A stretch of 64,000 bases of DNA from positions 186,001 to 250,000 of the forward strand of contig NZ_JAKIKY010000005.1 in the NCBI RefSeq assembly GCF_023349185.1, written 5' to 3'. Positions 1 to 10,183 of the stretch are shown one piece after another. The notes below the pieces were generated by a model, which was given only the letters and a program-made list of their open reading frames with translations, was not told the DNA's origin and made no database searches. The DNA is from Shewanella aquimarina (GTDB taxonomy: Bacteria > Pseudomonadota > Gammaproteobacteria > Enterobacterales > Shewanellaceae). Numbering within the stretch: the first letter of the stretch is position 1; every line of letters starts with the position of its first letter. The translations under genes and the position numbers were made by a program.

Positions 1-2
1 GC

Positions 3-899
3 GGAGTCGGGCGCGGCAAGACCTATCTGATGGACACCTTCTATGATGCCCTGCCGGGCGAGCGTAAACTCAGGGCGCACTTTCATCGCTTCATGCATCA
101 GATCCATCTGGATCTCGACAACCTCAAGGGGCAGCGTGATCCCCTGCTGGTGATCGCCAAGCGGATGGCCGAGAGCTATCAGGTGATCTGTTTCGACGAG
201 TTCTTCGTCTCAGACATTACAGATGCCATGCTGCTGGGCACACTATTTCAGGCGCTATTTGCCGAAGGGGTGGCCCTGGTCGCTACCTCGAACATCATTC
301 CCGATGAGCTCTATCGTAACGGCCTGCAAAGGGCGCGTTTCCTGCCGGCGATTGCGCTGATCAACAAGCACTGTCAGGTGTTGAATGTGGACAGCGGCAT
401 CGACTATCGCCTGCGCACCCTGGAGCAGGCCGAGATCTACCATTATCCACTAGACCCTCAGGCCGATAAGAACCTGCTGGGGTATTTCCAGCAGCTGGCG
501 CCGGAGTCGGAGGTCTCCCGCGAGGCGATTGATATCGATGGCCGTGAGATCGCCATCCGCCAGCAGGCCCAAGGGGTGCTGTTGATCGATTTTCGCGATT
601 TGTGCGACGGTCCCCGTAGCCAGCGCGACTATATGGAGCTGGCTTGTCTCTATCACACAGTGCTGCTCAGCGGTGTCGAGCAGATGGGAAGCCAGAGCAC
701 GGGCGATGATATCGCCAGACGCTTCCTGGCCATGGTGGACGAGTTCTATGAGCGCCACGTTAAGCTGATCATCTCGGCCGAGGTAGCACTGGAGGAGATC
801 TATACCCAGGGGCTGTTGAGTTTCGAATTCAGACGCTGTCGTTCGCGCCTGACCGAGATGCAATCGCACGACTATCTGGCGCTGGAACACCTGCCATAG
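3..899 (+). CDS. zapE: Cell division ATPase ZapE (AFG1 family), 5'-truncated
   Basis: Only the C-terminal part of the gene is in the window. The open frame runs in from the left edge and begins inside the Walker A P-loop (residues GVGRGKTYLM), so the ATG at 30 is internal. Further on are the Walker B stretch VICFDEFFVSD and the ATSNIIPDELY sensor region typical of AFG1-like AAA ATPases. ZapE is known to act on the FtsZ ring in the cytoplasm in gammaproteobacteria. Its position directly upstream of rplM-rpsI matches the arrangement in Shewanella and E. coli relatives and supports the name. Nothing in the visible part looks damaged. Confidence 0.92.
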   Translation, partial: GVGRGKTYLMDTFYDALPGERKLRAHFHRFMHQIHLDLDNLKGQRDPLLVIAKRMAESYQVICFDEFFVSDITDAMLLGTLFQALFAEGVALVATSNIIPDELYRNGLQRARFLPAIALINKHCQVLNVDSGIDYRLRTLEQAEIYHYPLDPQADKNLLGYFQQLAPESEVSREAIDIDGREIAIRQQAQGVLLIDFRDLCDGPRSQRDYMELACLYHTVLLSGVEQMGSQSTGDDIARRFLAMVDEFYERHVKLIISAEVALEEIYTQGLLSFEFRRCRSRLTEMQSHDYLALEHLP

Positions 900-1016
900 G
901 GCGAGATTCAACCGATAAATGGCGCTTTTTGCCCTTTCGCCATCTAATCGATGCCAAGCTGAGTAAATCATTTAAATTAGCTGAAAAAATTAGGTGATTT
1001 TTAACTCAGCTTTGTC

Positions 1017-1022
1017 TATAAT
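1017..1022 (+). promoter_or_regulatory. -10 element of the rplM promoter
   Basis: A perfect TATAAT lies about 150 bases before the rplM start codon, in the AT-rich gap after zapE. No good -35 hexamer is seen at 16-18 bases. The implied 5' leader would be about 140 nt, long enough for autogenous control by L13, which is known in E. coli. Confidence 0.5.
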
Positions 1023-1040
1023 TCGCGACCTGCCCTCGTT

Positions 1041-1062
1041 ACTCCGCCAAAACGGCGGAAGT
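1041..1062 (+). promoter_or_regulatory. Stem-loop in the rplM leader
   Basis: TCCGCC (1043-1048) pairs with GGCGGA (1054-1059) around an AAAAC loop, with two further flanking pairs across a bulge. It lies near the 5' end of the predicted rplM leader. A role in L13 feedback is inferred from the known leader control of rplM in E. coli. The structure itself was not compared with a model. Confidence 0.4.
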
Positions 1063-1172
1063 TGTAAAGCCTTATTCTTTGCTCGAAGGGGCGGAGAATG
1101 GCATTTTTTGTGTTGTTATTTATTAAAAGATAATGGCATTTGAGACAGAATTTAAACATTGGGTTTTTGTAA

Positions 1173-1604
1173 ATGAAGACTACATATACTGCTACACCAG
1201 AAACAGTGACGCGCGAATGGTTCGTTGTTGACGCTGAAGGTAAAACTTTAGGTCGTATCGCTACTGAGATCGCTCGTCGTCTACGTGGCAAGCATAAGGC
1301 AGAATACACTCCTCACGTTGATACTGGCGATTACATCATCGTTATCAATGCTGAGAAAGTAACTGTAACTGGTAACAAAGCAGCAGCTAAGACTTACTAC
1401 TCTCATTCTGGTTTCCCAGGTGGTATCAAGCAGATTACTTTTGATAAGCTGCAAGATCATAAGCCAGAAATGATTATCGAGAAAGCAGTAAAAGGTATGT
1501 TGCCAAAGGGTCCTCTGGGACGTGCCATGTACCGTAAACTGAAAGTTTACGCTGGCGCAGAGCACAACCATGCTGCACAACAACCACAAGTTCTTGATAT
1601 CTAA
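1173..1604 (+). CDS. rplM: 50S ribosomal protein L13
   Basis: This is a full-length 143-residue L13, an early-assembly protein of the large subunit. The N-terminal stretch [17 protein letters not shown], the HVDTGDY segment and the MLPKGPLGR motif are family hallmarks. Codon use is strongly biased toward fast codons, unlike the GC-rich genes further on, as expected for a highly expressed ribosomal protein. rpsI follows 15 bases later and the two form the usual L13-S9 operon. Confidence 0.98.
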   Translation: MKTTYTATPETVTREWFVVDAEGKTLGRIATEIARRLRGKHKAEYTPHVDTGDYIIVINAEKVTVTGNKAAAKTYYSHSGFPGGIKQITFDKLQDHKPEMIIEKAVKGMLPKGPLGRAMYRKLKVYAGAEHNHAAQQPQVLDI

Positions 1605-1619
1605 TCCGGGAGTAAGCTA

Positions 1620-2012
1620 ATGTCTGCAACTCAGTACTACGGCACTGGCCGTCGCAAAACATCTACTGCTCGCGTATTCGCTAAAGTAGGTAGTGGTAAC
1701 ATCGTCGTGAACCAACGTCCACTTGACGAATATTTTGGTCGTGAAACTGCTCGTATGGTTGTTCGTCAACCTCTAGAGCTAGTTGAAATGACTGAAAAGC
1801 TAGACATCTATGTAACTGTTAAGGGCGGTGGTATCACTGGCCAGGCAGGTGCAATCCGTCACGGTATCACTCGTGCCCTGATGGAGCTTGATGAAGCTCT
1901 ACGTCCTTCTCTACGTGCCGCTGGTTTCGTTACCCGTGATGCTCGTAAAGTTGAGCGTAAGAAAGTCGGTCTACGTAAAGCACGTCGTAAGCCACAATTC
2001 TCAAAGCGTTAA
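1620..2012 (+). CDS. rpsI: 30S ribosomal protein S9
   Basis: This 130-residue S9 starts [17 protein letters not shown] after the initiator region and ends in the basic RRKPQFSKR tail, which in S9 reaches toward the P-site tRNA. The [15 protein letters not shown] segment is conserved in the family. A ribosome binding site (CCGGGAG) precedes the ATG. It is the second gene of the rplM operon and is followed by a strong intrinsic terminator. Confidence 0.98.
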   Translation: MSATQYYGTGRRKTSTARVFAKVGSGNIVVNQRPLDEYFGRETARMVVRQPLELVEMTEKLDIYVTVKGGGITGQAGAIRHGITRALMELDEALRPSLRAAGFVTRDARKVERKKVGLRKARRKPQFSKR

Positions 2013-2032
2013 TATTACGCCGCGAAGATTGG

Positions 2033-2061
2033 AAAAACCCAGCCTTGTGCTGGGTTTTTTT
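2033..2061 (+). terminator. Intrinsic terminator of rplM-rpsI
   Basis: CCCAGC (2038-2043) and GCTGGG (2049-2054) form a stem around CTTGT, extended by A/T pairs on both sides and followed by seven Ts. Confidence 0.9.
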
Positions 2062-2118
2062 ATGGCCGTTTTCTGCTATTTTTAAGGCTCAATTGTTCGC
2101 TATAGGAAACACACCTAG

Positions 2119-2307
2119 ATGACATTCCAACTCCTGATGCTGGTTTTGGCGATAGTGCTGATTATCGAGGGGATAGGTCCGCTTTTATTTCCGAATCGTT
2201 GGCGGGCATATTTGCAAGAAATTTCCAGCCAAAATCAAAGAGTTTTGCAAAGGTTAGGCGGTGCTTTAGTGACCGCGGGCGTGGTCATATTGATTATTTT
2301 TTCATAA
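2119..2307 (+). CDS. DUF2065 small membrane protein (YjeT family)
   Basis: This 62-residue protein has two hydrophobic stretches (about residues 3-21 and 45-61) separated by a short polar linker containing PNRWRAYLQEIS, the pattern of the YjeT/DUF2065 family. Its function is not known. It sits just upstream of purA on the same strand, as yjeT does in E. coli, which supports the family call. A purA promoter appears to lie after its stop codon, so the two genes may be only partly co-transcribed. Confidence 0.85.
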   Translation: MTFQLLMLVLAIVLIIEGIGPLLFPNRWRAYLQEISSQNQRVLQRLGGALVTAGVVILIIFS

Positions 2308-2312
2308 ATTAC

Positions 2313-3669
<1,357 letters not shown>

Positions 3670-3675
3670 TCATAA

Positions 3676-3700
3676 GGGCCGCGTTAAGCGGCCTTTTTAT
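3676..3700 (+). terminator. Intrinsic terminator of purA
   Basis: GGCCGC (3677-3682) pairs with GCGGCC (3688-3693) around GTTAA and is followed by TTTTTATT, seven bases after the purA stop. Confidence 0.88.
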
Positions 3701-3701
3701 T

Positions 3702-3761
3702 GCAAGCGATTTTATTGCAAATGCTTTTACCGCAAATGACTTTGTCGCAGATACTTTGAGC
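3702..3761. repeat. Degenerate 15-bp tandem repeat after purA
   Basis: Four consecutive 15-base units start at 3702, 3717, 3732 and 3747. Each begins GCA(A/G), and a T-rich middle follows. The second and third share GCAAATG...TTT. The array starts right after the purA terminator and has no coding role that can be seen. Confidence 0.6.
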
Positions 3762-3916
3762 GCACCAGGCTCGAATATCTGTGGGTAAATTGAGATCTAT
3801 TAGCGATAAGCATACGATCACTTTTTAAGCTAATGCCGCAGCGGCCGATAAGATAAGGTATACTGCCTGAGTCTATTTGAGAGATAAGGCGTGAGATCAA
3901 CCAAGAGAGCTTTCTT

Positions 3917-4591
3917 ATGGCAAGATTAGTGTGTGTTATGTTGCTGGCCTGGCTATCAACCCTGGCCCATGCCGAGCCCGAAACCGCTAAGGCGGTTGAT
4001 AATAAGCCCACCGAAAACAGGTCGGAAGGGTTGAAGGCGGTCAATATCTACAGCCAAGAGCAGCTTATCAAGATGATCCGTGACAAGTCTTACCTGACCC
4101 GCGTCACGGGAGATGATTGTCAGCTGGTGCAAGATATCGAGGCGCGTGCCGAGGTATTGAAGCAGCCGCTGTACCAATATTTATGGGCGGAGATGCTTAA
4201 CTATGGCATCTGCGTCAAGGCCAACCCGCCACGGGGGATCTCCATGCTACGCGACGCCGCAGAGCAGGGGAGCGCCGAGGCCATGGTCAGGATTGCCGAG
4301 TATTACCATGACGGTAAGTTCGTGATCCAAGATAAGGAGCGTGCGGTGCAATACACACTGCCCGCTGCCGCCAGTGGCGATCTGCCTGCGCGCATGATGC
4401 TGGTCAGATTGTTTGGCGAAGGCTATGGTAGCCCCAGAGACTATGAGATGGGTTACCACTGGCTATACAACGATGTATTTAGTGATGAGGCGACCAAACA
4501 GGAAGCCCTGAAATTATTGATGGTGCTGGAAGCAAAGATGCCCGCAAGTGCAGTTGAGAGGGCTAAGCAGGCGCACCTGAGATCCCGGTAA
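3917..4591 (+). CDS. motX: Sodium-type flagellar motor protein MotX
   Basis: MotX is a periplasmic protein of the T ring that stabilises sodium-driven PomAB stators in polar-flagellated Vibrio and Shewanella. The 224-residue product has a signal peptide (residues 1-19, cleavage after AHA), two cysteines (in DDCQLV and YGICVK), and Sel1-type helical repeats from about residue 100 (AAEQGSAEAMVRIAEYYHDGKF, then AASGDLPARMMLVRLFGEGYG). Its place between purA and rnr is the known motX location in Shewanella. No other motor gene is near, so it acts in trans with the main flagellar cluster. Confidence 0.85.
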   Translation: MARLVCVMLLAWLSTLAHAEPETAKAVDNKPTENRSEGLKAVNIYSQEQLIKMIRDKSYLTRVTGDDCQLVQDIEARAEVLKQPLYQYLWAEMLNYGICVKANPPRGISMLRDAAEQGSAEAMVRIAEYYHDGKFVIQDKERAVQYTLPAAASGDLPARMMLVRLFGEGYGSPRDYEMGYHWLYNDVFSDEATKQEALKLLMVLEAKMPASAVERAKQAHLRSR

Positions 4592-4648
4592 ACGCCCTAA
4601 GCCCCTTAGCAACAGCAGGAGAGCCTGGGCAAAATTTATGGATAATGA

Positions 4649-7123
4649 ATGATCAAAGATCCGCATTTAAAGCGTGAACAAGAGAAGTACGACAACCCCA
4701 TTCCTAGTCGTGAGTATATTTTAGATTACTTACGCTCACAGCAATCACCCCTCAATCGCGAGAAGATCGCTCAGGCGCTCAAGATAACCGACGAAGAGCA
4801 GCTCGAAGCCCTGCGCCGTCGCCTACGGGCCATGGAGCGTGACGGCGAGCTGGTCTTTACCCGTGGCCAGGCCTATGGCCTGCCCGAGCGTATGGATCTG
4901 CTCAGCGGTACCGTTCTGGGGCATAAGGATGGCTTCGGCTTCCTTAAACTCGATGAAGGTGGCGACGACCTCTTCATCAATAACCGTGACATGTTGATGT
5001 ATTTCCACGGCGATAAGGTGCTGGCCCAGAAGGCCGGTGTCGACCGTAAGGGACGCCGCGAGGCGCGCATCGTCCGTCTCACCCATGAGCGCACCGCGCC
5101 ACTGGTGGGGCGTTTCCACCTGGATTCCGGCATGGCCTTCGTGATCGCCGATGACAAGCGTATCACCCAGGAGATCCTGATCCCCGATGGCGATCGCAAC
5201 GGTGCCCGTCAGGGTGACGTGGTGGTGGTCGAGCTGACTCGCCGTCCCGGTCGCTACATGAAGGCGGCAGGTAAGGTCACCGAGGTGCTGGGCAAAGAGA
5301 TGGCGCCGGGCATGGAGATAGAGATCGCCCTGCGTAACTATGATCTGCCCCATACCTGGTCGAGCCTGATCGAGAAGAAGCTGCGCAAGATCCCCGACGA
5401 AGTGACCGAAGAGGACAAGCTGGGCAGAGTCGATCTGCGTAAGCTGCCGCTGGTCACCATAGACGGTGAAGATGCCCGTGACTTCGACGATGCCGTGTAC
5501 GCCGAGACCAAGAAGAGTGGCGGCTGGCGCCTGTGGGTAGCCATCGCCGACGTGAGTCACTATGTGCGCACCGAATCGGCGCTGGATAAAGAAGCCCGTG
5601 CTCGCGGTAACTCAGTCTACTTCCCGTCTCAGGTGATCCCCATGTTGCCGGAGAAGCTGTCTAACGGCCTCTGCTCCCTCAACCCGGGTGTCGATCGCCT
5701 CTGTATGGTGGCCGAGATGACCATCTCGGCGGCGGGTAAGCTGTCGGGTTATAAGTTCTACCCGGCGGTGATGCACTCCCACGCGCGCCTCACCTATACC
5801 CAGGTGGCGGATATGCTCGAGGGCGGCGAGGTGAGCGATGAGCTCAAGCCAATCTTCCCGCATTTGCAGACCCTGCAGTCGCTCTACCTGACCTTGGATG
5901 ATACCCGCGCCCAGCGCGGTGCCATAGCCTTCGAGACTACGGAAACTCAGTTTATCTTCAACGCCGATCGCAAGATCGAGCGTATCGAGCCGCGCACCCG
6001 TAACCAGGCCCATAAGATCATCGAAGAGTGCATGATCCTGGCCAACGTGGCGGCGGCCAAGTTTGTGAAGAAGCATAAGGGCGAGGTGCTCTATAGGGTG
6101 CATGAGGCGCCGTCGGAGCAGAAGCTGACTAACTTCAAGGACTTCCTCAAGGAGCGCGGCCTTGCCATGGGCGGCGGCCTGGAGCCGGAGCCTGCCGATT
6201 ATCAGGCCCTGATGGAGCAGGTGATCGACAGGCCCGATGCCGAGCTGATTCAGGTGATGTTGCTGCGCTCCATGCGTCAGGCAACCTATAACCCGGACAA
6301 CGAGGGCCACTTCGGCCTGGCGCTGGAGGAGTACTCGCACTTTACCTCGCCGATTCGTCGCTATCCGGATTTGATCCTGCACAGGGTGATCCGTTACCTG
6401 CTGGCCAAGGAGCGTGGCGAGGCCAGCGACAAGTGGACGCCTGATGGTGGCTATCACTACCAGATAGAAGAGCTGGACCTGCTGGGCGAAGAGTGTTCCA
6501 ACACAGAGCGCCGCGCCGACGAGGCGACCCGCGACGTCAGCGACTGGCTCAAGTGCGAGTTTATGCGTGACCATGTGGGTGACACCTTCGAGGCTGTGGT
6601 GGCCTCTGTGACCCACTTCGGCATGTTCGTCCGCCTGAGCGACCTCTTCATCGACGGCCTGGTGCATATCTCCACCCTGGGCGGTGACTATTATCACTAT
6701 GATAATATGCGTCAGCGCCTGGTGGGCGAGGCCTCGGGTCAGGTGTATCAGATAGGCGATGCCGTTACCGTCAAGGTGGCCGCGGTTAACCTGGACGATC
6801 GCCAGATCGATCTCATGATGGTGGGCGACGATGGTAAGACATCACGTCCGCGCCGCGCCAAGAAGCCGCTGACCGCGCGCGAGCGGGTCAACCTGGAAGG
6901 GGCCAAGATGTCCCGCAAGGGTAAAGAGGATGACAAGCCCAGCGGTAAACGCCGCTCCGCCCGACGCAGCGAAGGCAAATCTGGAGCTGGCAAGCCCGCA
7001 GCCGGTAAGTCCGGTGCGGGTAAGGCTGGCGCGAGTAAGTCTAAGACTGGGGCCAAGAAGTCATCAGCCAAGCCGGGTGCCAAGAAACGTAAGAGCGTGA
7101 AGAAACGCAGCAGTAAGAAATAA
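4649..7123 (+). CDS. rnr: Ribonuclease R
   Basis: RNase R is a processive 3'-5' exoribonuclease that can degrade structured RNA. The 824 residues show an N-terminal winged-helix region (about 20-85), cold-shock-type OB domains, the RNB catalytic core with the metal-binding aspartates of [14 protein letters not shown] and the [12 protein letters not shown] segment, an S1 domain (about 640-725) and a long Lys/Ser/Gly/Ala-rich tail (about 745-824). The tail consists of irregular short repeats of the GAGK/SGAGK type. rlmB follows after 14 bases and is probably co-transcribed, as in E. coli. Confidence 0.97.
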   Translation: MIKDPHLKREQEKYDNPIPSREYILDYLRSQQSPLNREKIAQALKITDEEQLEALRRRLRAMERDGELVFTRGQAYGLPERMDLLSGTVLGHKDGFGFLKLDEGGDDLFINNRDMLMYFHGDKVLAQKAGVDRKGRREARIVRLTHERTAPLVGRFHLDSGMAFVIADDKRITQEILIPDGDRNGARQGDVVVVELTRRPGRYMKAAGKVTEVLGKEMAPGMEIEIALRNYDLPHTWSSLIEKKLRKIPDEVTEEDKLGRVDLRKLPLVTIDGEDARDFDDAVYAETKKSGGWRLWVAIADVSHYVRTESALDKEARARGNSVYFPSQVIPMLPEKLSNGLCSLNPGVDRLCMVAEMTISAAGKLSGYKFYPAVMHSHARLTYTQVADMLEGGEVSDELKPIFPHLQTLQSLYLTLDDTRAQRGAIAFETTETQFIFNADRKIERIEPRTRNQAHKIIEECMILANVAAAKFVKKHKGEVLYRVHEAPSEQKLTNFKDFLKERGLAMGGGLEPEPADYQALMEQVIDRPDAELIQVMLLRSMRQATYNPDNEGHFGLALEEYSHFTSPIRRYPDLILHRVIRYLLAKERGEASDKWTPDGGYHYQIEELDLLGEECSNTERRADEATRDVSDWLKCEFMRDHVGDTFEAVVASVTHFGMFVRLSDLFIDGLVHISTLGGDYYHYDNMRQRLVGEASGQVYQIGDAVTVKVAAVNLDDRQIDLMMVGDDGKTSRPRRAKKPLTARERVNLEGAKMSRKGKEDDKPSGKRRSARRSEGKSGAGKPAAGKSGAGKAGASKSKTGAKKSSAKPGAKKRKSVKKRSSKK

Positions 7124-7137
7124 GAGACTCAAACCAG

Positions 7138-7878
7138 ATGAAGAAACAAGATTTCACCTTCGGCATCCATGCCGTCGAGGCCTTGCTAAAGAACAGCCCT
7201 GAGCGGGTGATCGAGATGTGGGTATTGCAGGGGCGCGACGATCAACGTCTGATGCCGCTGCTGGCTATGGCCGCCGAGTATGGCGTCTCGGTGCAGCAGG
7301 CGTCACGCAAGGCGCTGGACGACAAGGCCAGCAGCAGTCAGCACCAGGGGGTGCTGGTACGCGCCAAGCCTGCCAAGCAACTCAATGACAACGATCTGCA
7401 GGCCCTGCTGGACAAGACAGAGACGCCGTTTCTGTTGATCCTCGATGGCGTGACCGATCCCCACAACCTGGGCGCCTGTCTGCGTAACGCTGACGCCGCC
7501 GGGGTACATGGGGTGATCGTGCCGCGCGACAATTCGGTTGGCCTCACGCCAACCGTTAGCAAGGTTGCCTGCGGCGCCGCCGAAGTGGTGCCCCTGTTTC
7601 AGGTGACTAACCTGGCGCGCACCATGAAGGCCCTGCAAGAGAAGGGCGTGTGGATCGTCGGCGCCGCCGGCGAAGCCGAGCACGACCTCTACAAGGCCGA
7701 CCTTAAGGGCCCTATCGCCATCGCGATGGGCGCCGAAGACAAGGGCCTGCGTCGCCTGACTCGCGAGAGCTGTGATTCGCTGGCCTCTATCCCGATGGCG
7801 GGTAGCGTCTCTAGCCTCAACGTCTCAGTAGCCACAGGGATCTGTTTGTTCGAGGCGGTTCGTCAAAGGTTGGGGTGA
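7138..7878 (+). CDS. rlmB: 23S rRNA (guanosine-2'-O)-methyltransferase RlmB
   Basis: RlmB is a SPOUT-class enzyme that methylates G2251 in the P loop of 23S rRNA with SAM. The N-terminal rRNA-binding domain starts [10 protein letters not shown]. The three SpoU motifs are clear: [30 protein letters not shown] and [16 protein letters not shown], the last forming the knotted SAM site. The length of 246 residues is typical. It is the last gene of the rnr-rlmB unit and an intrinsic terminator follows. Confidence 0.96.
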   Translation: MKKQDFTFGIHAVEALLKNSPERVIEMWVLQGRDDQRLMPLLAMAAEYGVSVQQASRKALDDKASSSQHQGVLVRAKPAKQLNDNDLQALLDKTETPFLLILDGVTDPHNLGACLRNADAAGVHGVIVPRDNSVGLTPTVSKVACGAAEVVPLFQVTNLARTMKALQEKGVWIVGAAGEAEHDLYKADLKGPIAIAMGAEDKGLRRLTRESCDSLASIPMAGSVSSLNVSVATGICLFEAVRQRLG

Positions 7879-7924
7879 TCGGGAATTCGATCTTTCAATT
7901 TTTGAGTTGCTGACTCAGAGTTGA

Positions 7925-7959
7925 TGAATGCCGATGAGGGAGACTTCATCGGCATTTTT
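7925..7959 (+). terminator. Intrinsic terminator of rnr-rlmB
   Basis: AATGCCGATGA (7927-7937) pairs with TCATCGGCATT (7946-7956), giving an 11-bp stem followed by Ts. Confidence 0.88.
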
Positions 7960-8510
7960 GTATCCGATATGGAATCGGATAGTTTTCCTCTGTGTGTAGC
8001 GTCTTGTTGCATGCGTACTTATCGAGAGAGTTTGAAAGTCGCATCTTCATTGCAATCTATCGCCTGCCCGGCGAGGGATGTGCAAGCACTCTTTTGGCAC
8101 GGTGAGTGAAGCGCAGCTTCGTGCTCACGAGCGAGAGGCATGGATGCCGAACTGGCTGTTAAACAGGGATGTTGTTTGAATATATCCCTATACGCTTCAC
8201 GGCGGTACTGACTTACATGGATGTAGGGAATGCCAAAAAATGTAGGGAACATTTTTGGCCATGCCGCCGAGAGCCAAAAGCGTGCTTACACCTGTATCTA
8301 ATCGTCTCTTCGATTTGCCGTCGTTTGGTGAGAGTAGGGAGTTAAAGCGAAAAGGTGTTTATAGCCCTTTGTGAGTTACAGGTAGTCAAGGCTTCTGAGA
8401 AGGCACAATATCTCATTTTACTGTCAATGTTTTCCGCTCGTTTATGCGGCCCGACTTTGATAGAGTACTTATTAATCAATGGCTTTGCTGGCTATAAAGG
8501 ACATGCGAAT
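7960..8510. other. Non-coding left flank of the accessory insert
   Basis: No credible gene is seen here. The stretch holds the left copy of an inverted repeat (8041-8321) and, inside it, a tight hairpin with GCCAAAAAATGT (8232-8243) against ACATTTTTGGC (8249-8259). From about 8340 the sequence turns AT-rich and leads into the first accessory gene. Frames open through the repeat on both strands have no family resemblance and no ribosome binding site. Confidence 0.6.
8041..8321. repeat. Left copy of inverted repeat flanking the two-gene insert
   Basis: Two blocks match the reverse complement of 10184-10343. The block at 8041-8103 (including CGCCTGCC and TGTGCAAGCAC, then TTTTGGCACG) matches the outer part of the right copy. 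The block at 8273-8321 (GCCAAAA, then TTACACC, then ATCGTCTCTTCGATTTG exactly) matches its inner part. The middle is longer here than in the right copy and less similar. This looks like a dispersed intergenic repeat family present in opposite orientations. Confidence 0.7.
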
Positions 8511-9068
8511 ATGTCAGATCAAGAAATAAAGCAAGTATGGGATGTTGGGTTGTCACCATCCGAGAGCAAACTTCTCGGCCTGATTGTTGCCCATTGGGGA
8601 GCAATTGAAGGCGAGGTATTCCAGCAGGCCTTGGAGAGTTATGGTGTCGATTTCGAGTTGTCAGAACTGCCTAAAGAAATGAATAATTTAAGCTTCTCTA
8701 AAGTGCTAGAGGTATGGAAGGAAAGGGTGATTGCTGGAGCACCTGAAGCTGATAAAGTGGTTTTAAAAAAGCAATATGAGAAGATTCGGTGTTATCAGGA
8801 TTATCGAAACTCTTTAATTCACGGGATGTGGATATTTGACCGAAATACTCCAGAAGTAATATCTACTTTGAGGGGTCGTGGGAAAGAGATTATATCTGCA
8901 GTGTTTGAGGAGGGGCAACTACAGAAATTTTACTCCGAATTGGCTCAAATTAATCTTTATATCAGGTATCCGAGGGGCATGGAGCAGGTTTTTGAGGAGC
9001 AATTTAAACAGGGATACTATGTGAATGAAGCAGAGATTCGTAGAATGAAATTGAGGAAAAAAGGTTAG
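8511..9068 (+). CDS. Hypothetical protein with HEPN-like RX4H motif
   Basis: I do not recognise this 185-residue protein. It is predicted to be mostly helical. Near the middle it has RCYQDYRNSLIHGMW, in which R99 and H104 give R-N-S-L-I-H. This fits the R-X(4-6)-H signature of HEPN RNases and is preceded by a long helix. The start is set at MSDQEIKQVW because AAAGGA precedes it by 8 bases. The frame is open further upstream (to a GTG at 8355) but that extension has no ribosome binding site. The gene is AT-richer than its neighbours, which suggests transfer. A general helical protein with a chance motif is the main alternative. Confidence 0.6.
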   Translation: MSDQEIKQVWDVGLSPSESKLLGLIVAHWGAIEGEVFQQALESYGVDFELSELPKEMNNLSFSKVLEVWKERVIAGAPEADKVVLKKQYEKIRCYQDYRNSLIHGMWIFDRNTPEVISTLRGRGKEIISAVFEEGQLQKFYSELAQINLYIRYPRGMEQVFEEQFKQGYYVNEAEIRRMKLRKKG

Positions 9069-9092
9069 GTTAGTTGAGAGTAGAGTTTAGCC

Positions 9093-9182
9093 ACTTAACG
9101 AGCCAAATTACAACGCGCATACAAAGGAAGGCAGTTCAAAAGAGTGGTTTGGTAACTGTTAGCTGGTTTTTAGGCGTTAAAT
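9093..9182 (+). other. attC-like site between the two accessory genes
   Basis: ACTTAAC (9093-9099) fits RYYYAAC and GTTAAAT (9176-9182) fits GTTRRRY, the outer boxes of integron attC sites. They are 90 bases apart end to end and nearly complementary. GTTAAAT overlaps the ATG of the next gene, as in cassettes. The inner dyad is imperfect: after AACG the two arms align only as GAGCCAAA against CCTAAAA. No integrase gene lies in the window. This is a candidate only. Confidence 0.35.
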
Positions 9183-9837
9183 GAATATGAAACATTCTGA
9201 GTTAAAGCTTCGGCAAGTTTATACAAAGCAGATGGTTGAGGTTGTAAGTAGACTGAATTCAGCTTCGAGCTATATACAGCAGTATTTTAAAAGTAAGGAT
9301 GAATCAGAGTTTGATTCGGGTGTATTACAGTTTAGAAAGGCCTTAGAGGCTGTCGCATATGCTTCTATCGCCCCAAACAAGGAAAAGTATCAAGCTTTTA
9401 GAAGCAAAGCTGATACAAGCAAGGATTTCACTAAGGATTTTAATGCAACTAAGATCTTCCATAATCTTCGTAGTATCAATAAAAGCTTTTATCCTATGCC
9501 ATTAATTCCTGCACGAAAAATTGCGGAACACCAGTGGCATTTTGAACGAAAAAGTAGTGGGTTTTTAACTGAGAAAAGATTTCAAAATATTTACGATAGG
9601 TTGGGTAAGTTTCTGCATGCCGACAACCCTTGGGGAACAAATAAAAATCTCCAAAATTTAGCCAAGGATATAGAGGTTGCAATTAGAGACGTGAGGTTAC
9701 TTTTGGAGTTACACGCTGCATTCATTCAATCGAAAGCTTTTACGGGTGTTTGGATAGTCGAGGTGCCTAAAGATGCTACAGTGCCAAAAATCACTAAGGC
9801 TGTAGCTATAAGCGAGTTTTGTGTGAGCAGTAGTTAA
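9181..9837 (+). CDS. Hypothetical protein with HEPN-like RX5H motif
   Basis: I do not recognise this 218-residue protein. It is helical, with an early FRKALEAVAYA segment (about residues 51-61) and YDRLGKFLHADNPWG, in which R140 and H146 give R-LGKFL-H. This is compatible with the HEPN signature R-X(4-6)-H. Similar RLGxxLH segments occur in uncharacterised proteins of accessory regions, but no family is claimed. The ATG overlaps the last box of an attC-like sequence. Composition is AT-rich, with rare-type codons unlike rnr or dnaB. No attC-like site or terminator was found after the stop. Confidence 0.6.
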   Translation: MNMKHSELKLRQVYTKQMVEVVSRLNSASSYIQQYFKSKDESEFDSGVLQFRKALEAVAYASIAPNKEKYQAFRSKADTSKDFTKDFNATKIFHNLRSINKSFYPMPLIPARKIAEHQWHFERKSSGFLTEKRFQNIYDRLGKFLHADNPWGTNKNLQNLAKDIEVAIRDVRLLLELHAAFIQSKAFTGVWIVEVPKDATVPKITKAVAISEFCVSSS

Positions 9838-10183
9838 TAATATGCGTCAGGTAAGCCCTTCCGATGTGGATTTCTTTTTCGTCGCATCCTGCTTGCAGTG
9901 TAATTGCAGTTTACTATTGCAAGATTTTCTTTAATTCAAATAGTCATGTATGGAGTTTTAGGCCGCACGCATTCTTGTCTAGAAGCTTCACAAAAGGTCA
10001 AATAGGAGAGGGAATAACTCGGTATAGCTTTGCCTTTCCGTTATGTGGAGGTCATTGTATAGCCTACTGGGAGTTTACTGGTGGTGATCACGAATGTATC
10101 TATACGTGAAAGCGGCAGCAGAATATAAACCCCTGATCAAGCAATCGTTAGAGATTCTTTTTTGCATCTAATTGACATAGGTA
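9838..10183. other. Non-coding stretch after the second accessory gene
   Basis: No credible gene is seen. An 81-codon open frame from 9864 lacks a ribosome binding site and has odd composition, with many Cys, His and Phe. No second attC-like site, tRNA fragment or integrase remnant was found. Confidence 0.5.

Noticed and set aside
4823..6697. Long frames opposite rnr (245 and 361 codons)
   Set aside because: They are antisense shadows of a well-supported GC-rich gene, with His/Gln/Leu-rich translations of no known family. The same applies to frames opposite lacZ, dnaB and the molybdoenzyme gene.
8019..8252. 77-codon minus-strand frame in the left repeat
   Set aside because: It lies in the dispersed repeat, has no ribosome binding site and its counterpart in the right repeat (10137-10349) does not keep the frame.
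8355..9837. HEPN-MNT toxin-antitoxin pair
   Set aside because: Neither protein has the GSxxxG...D(A/L/I)D nucleotidyltransferase pattern of MNT antitoxins. The two look like two HEPN-type candidates.
9864..10109. 81-codon frame after the second accessory gene
   Set aside because: It has no ribosome binding site, odd Cys/Phe/His-rich composition and no family resemblance.
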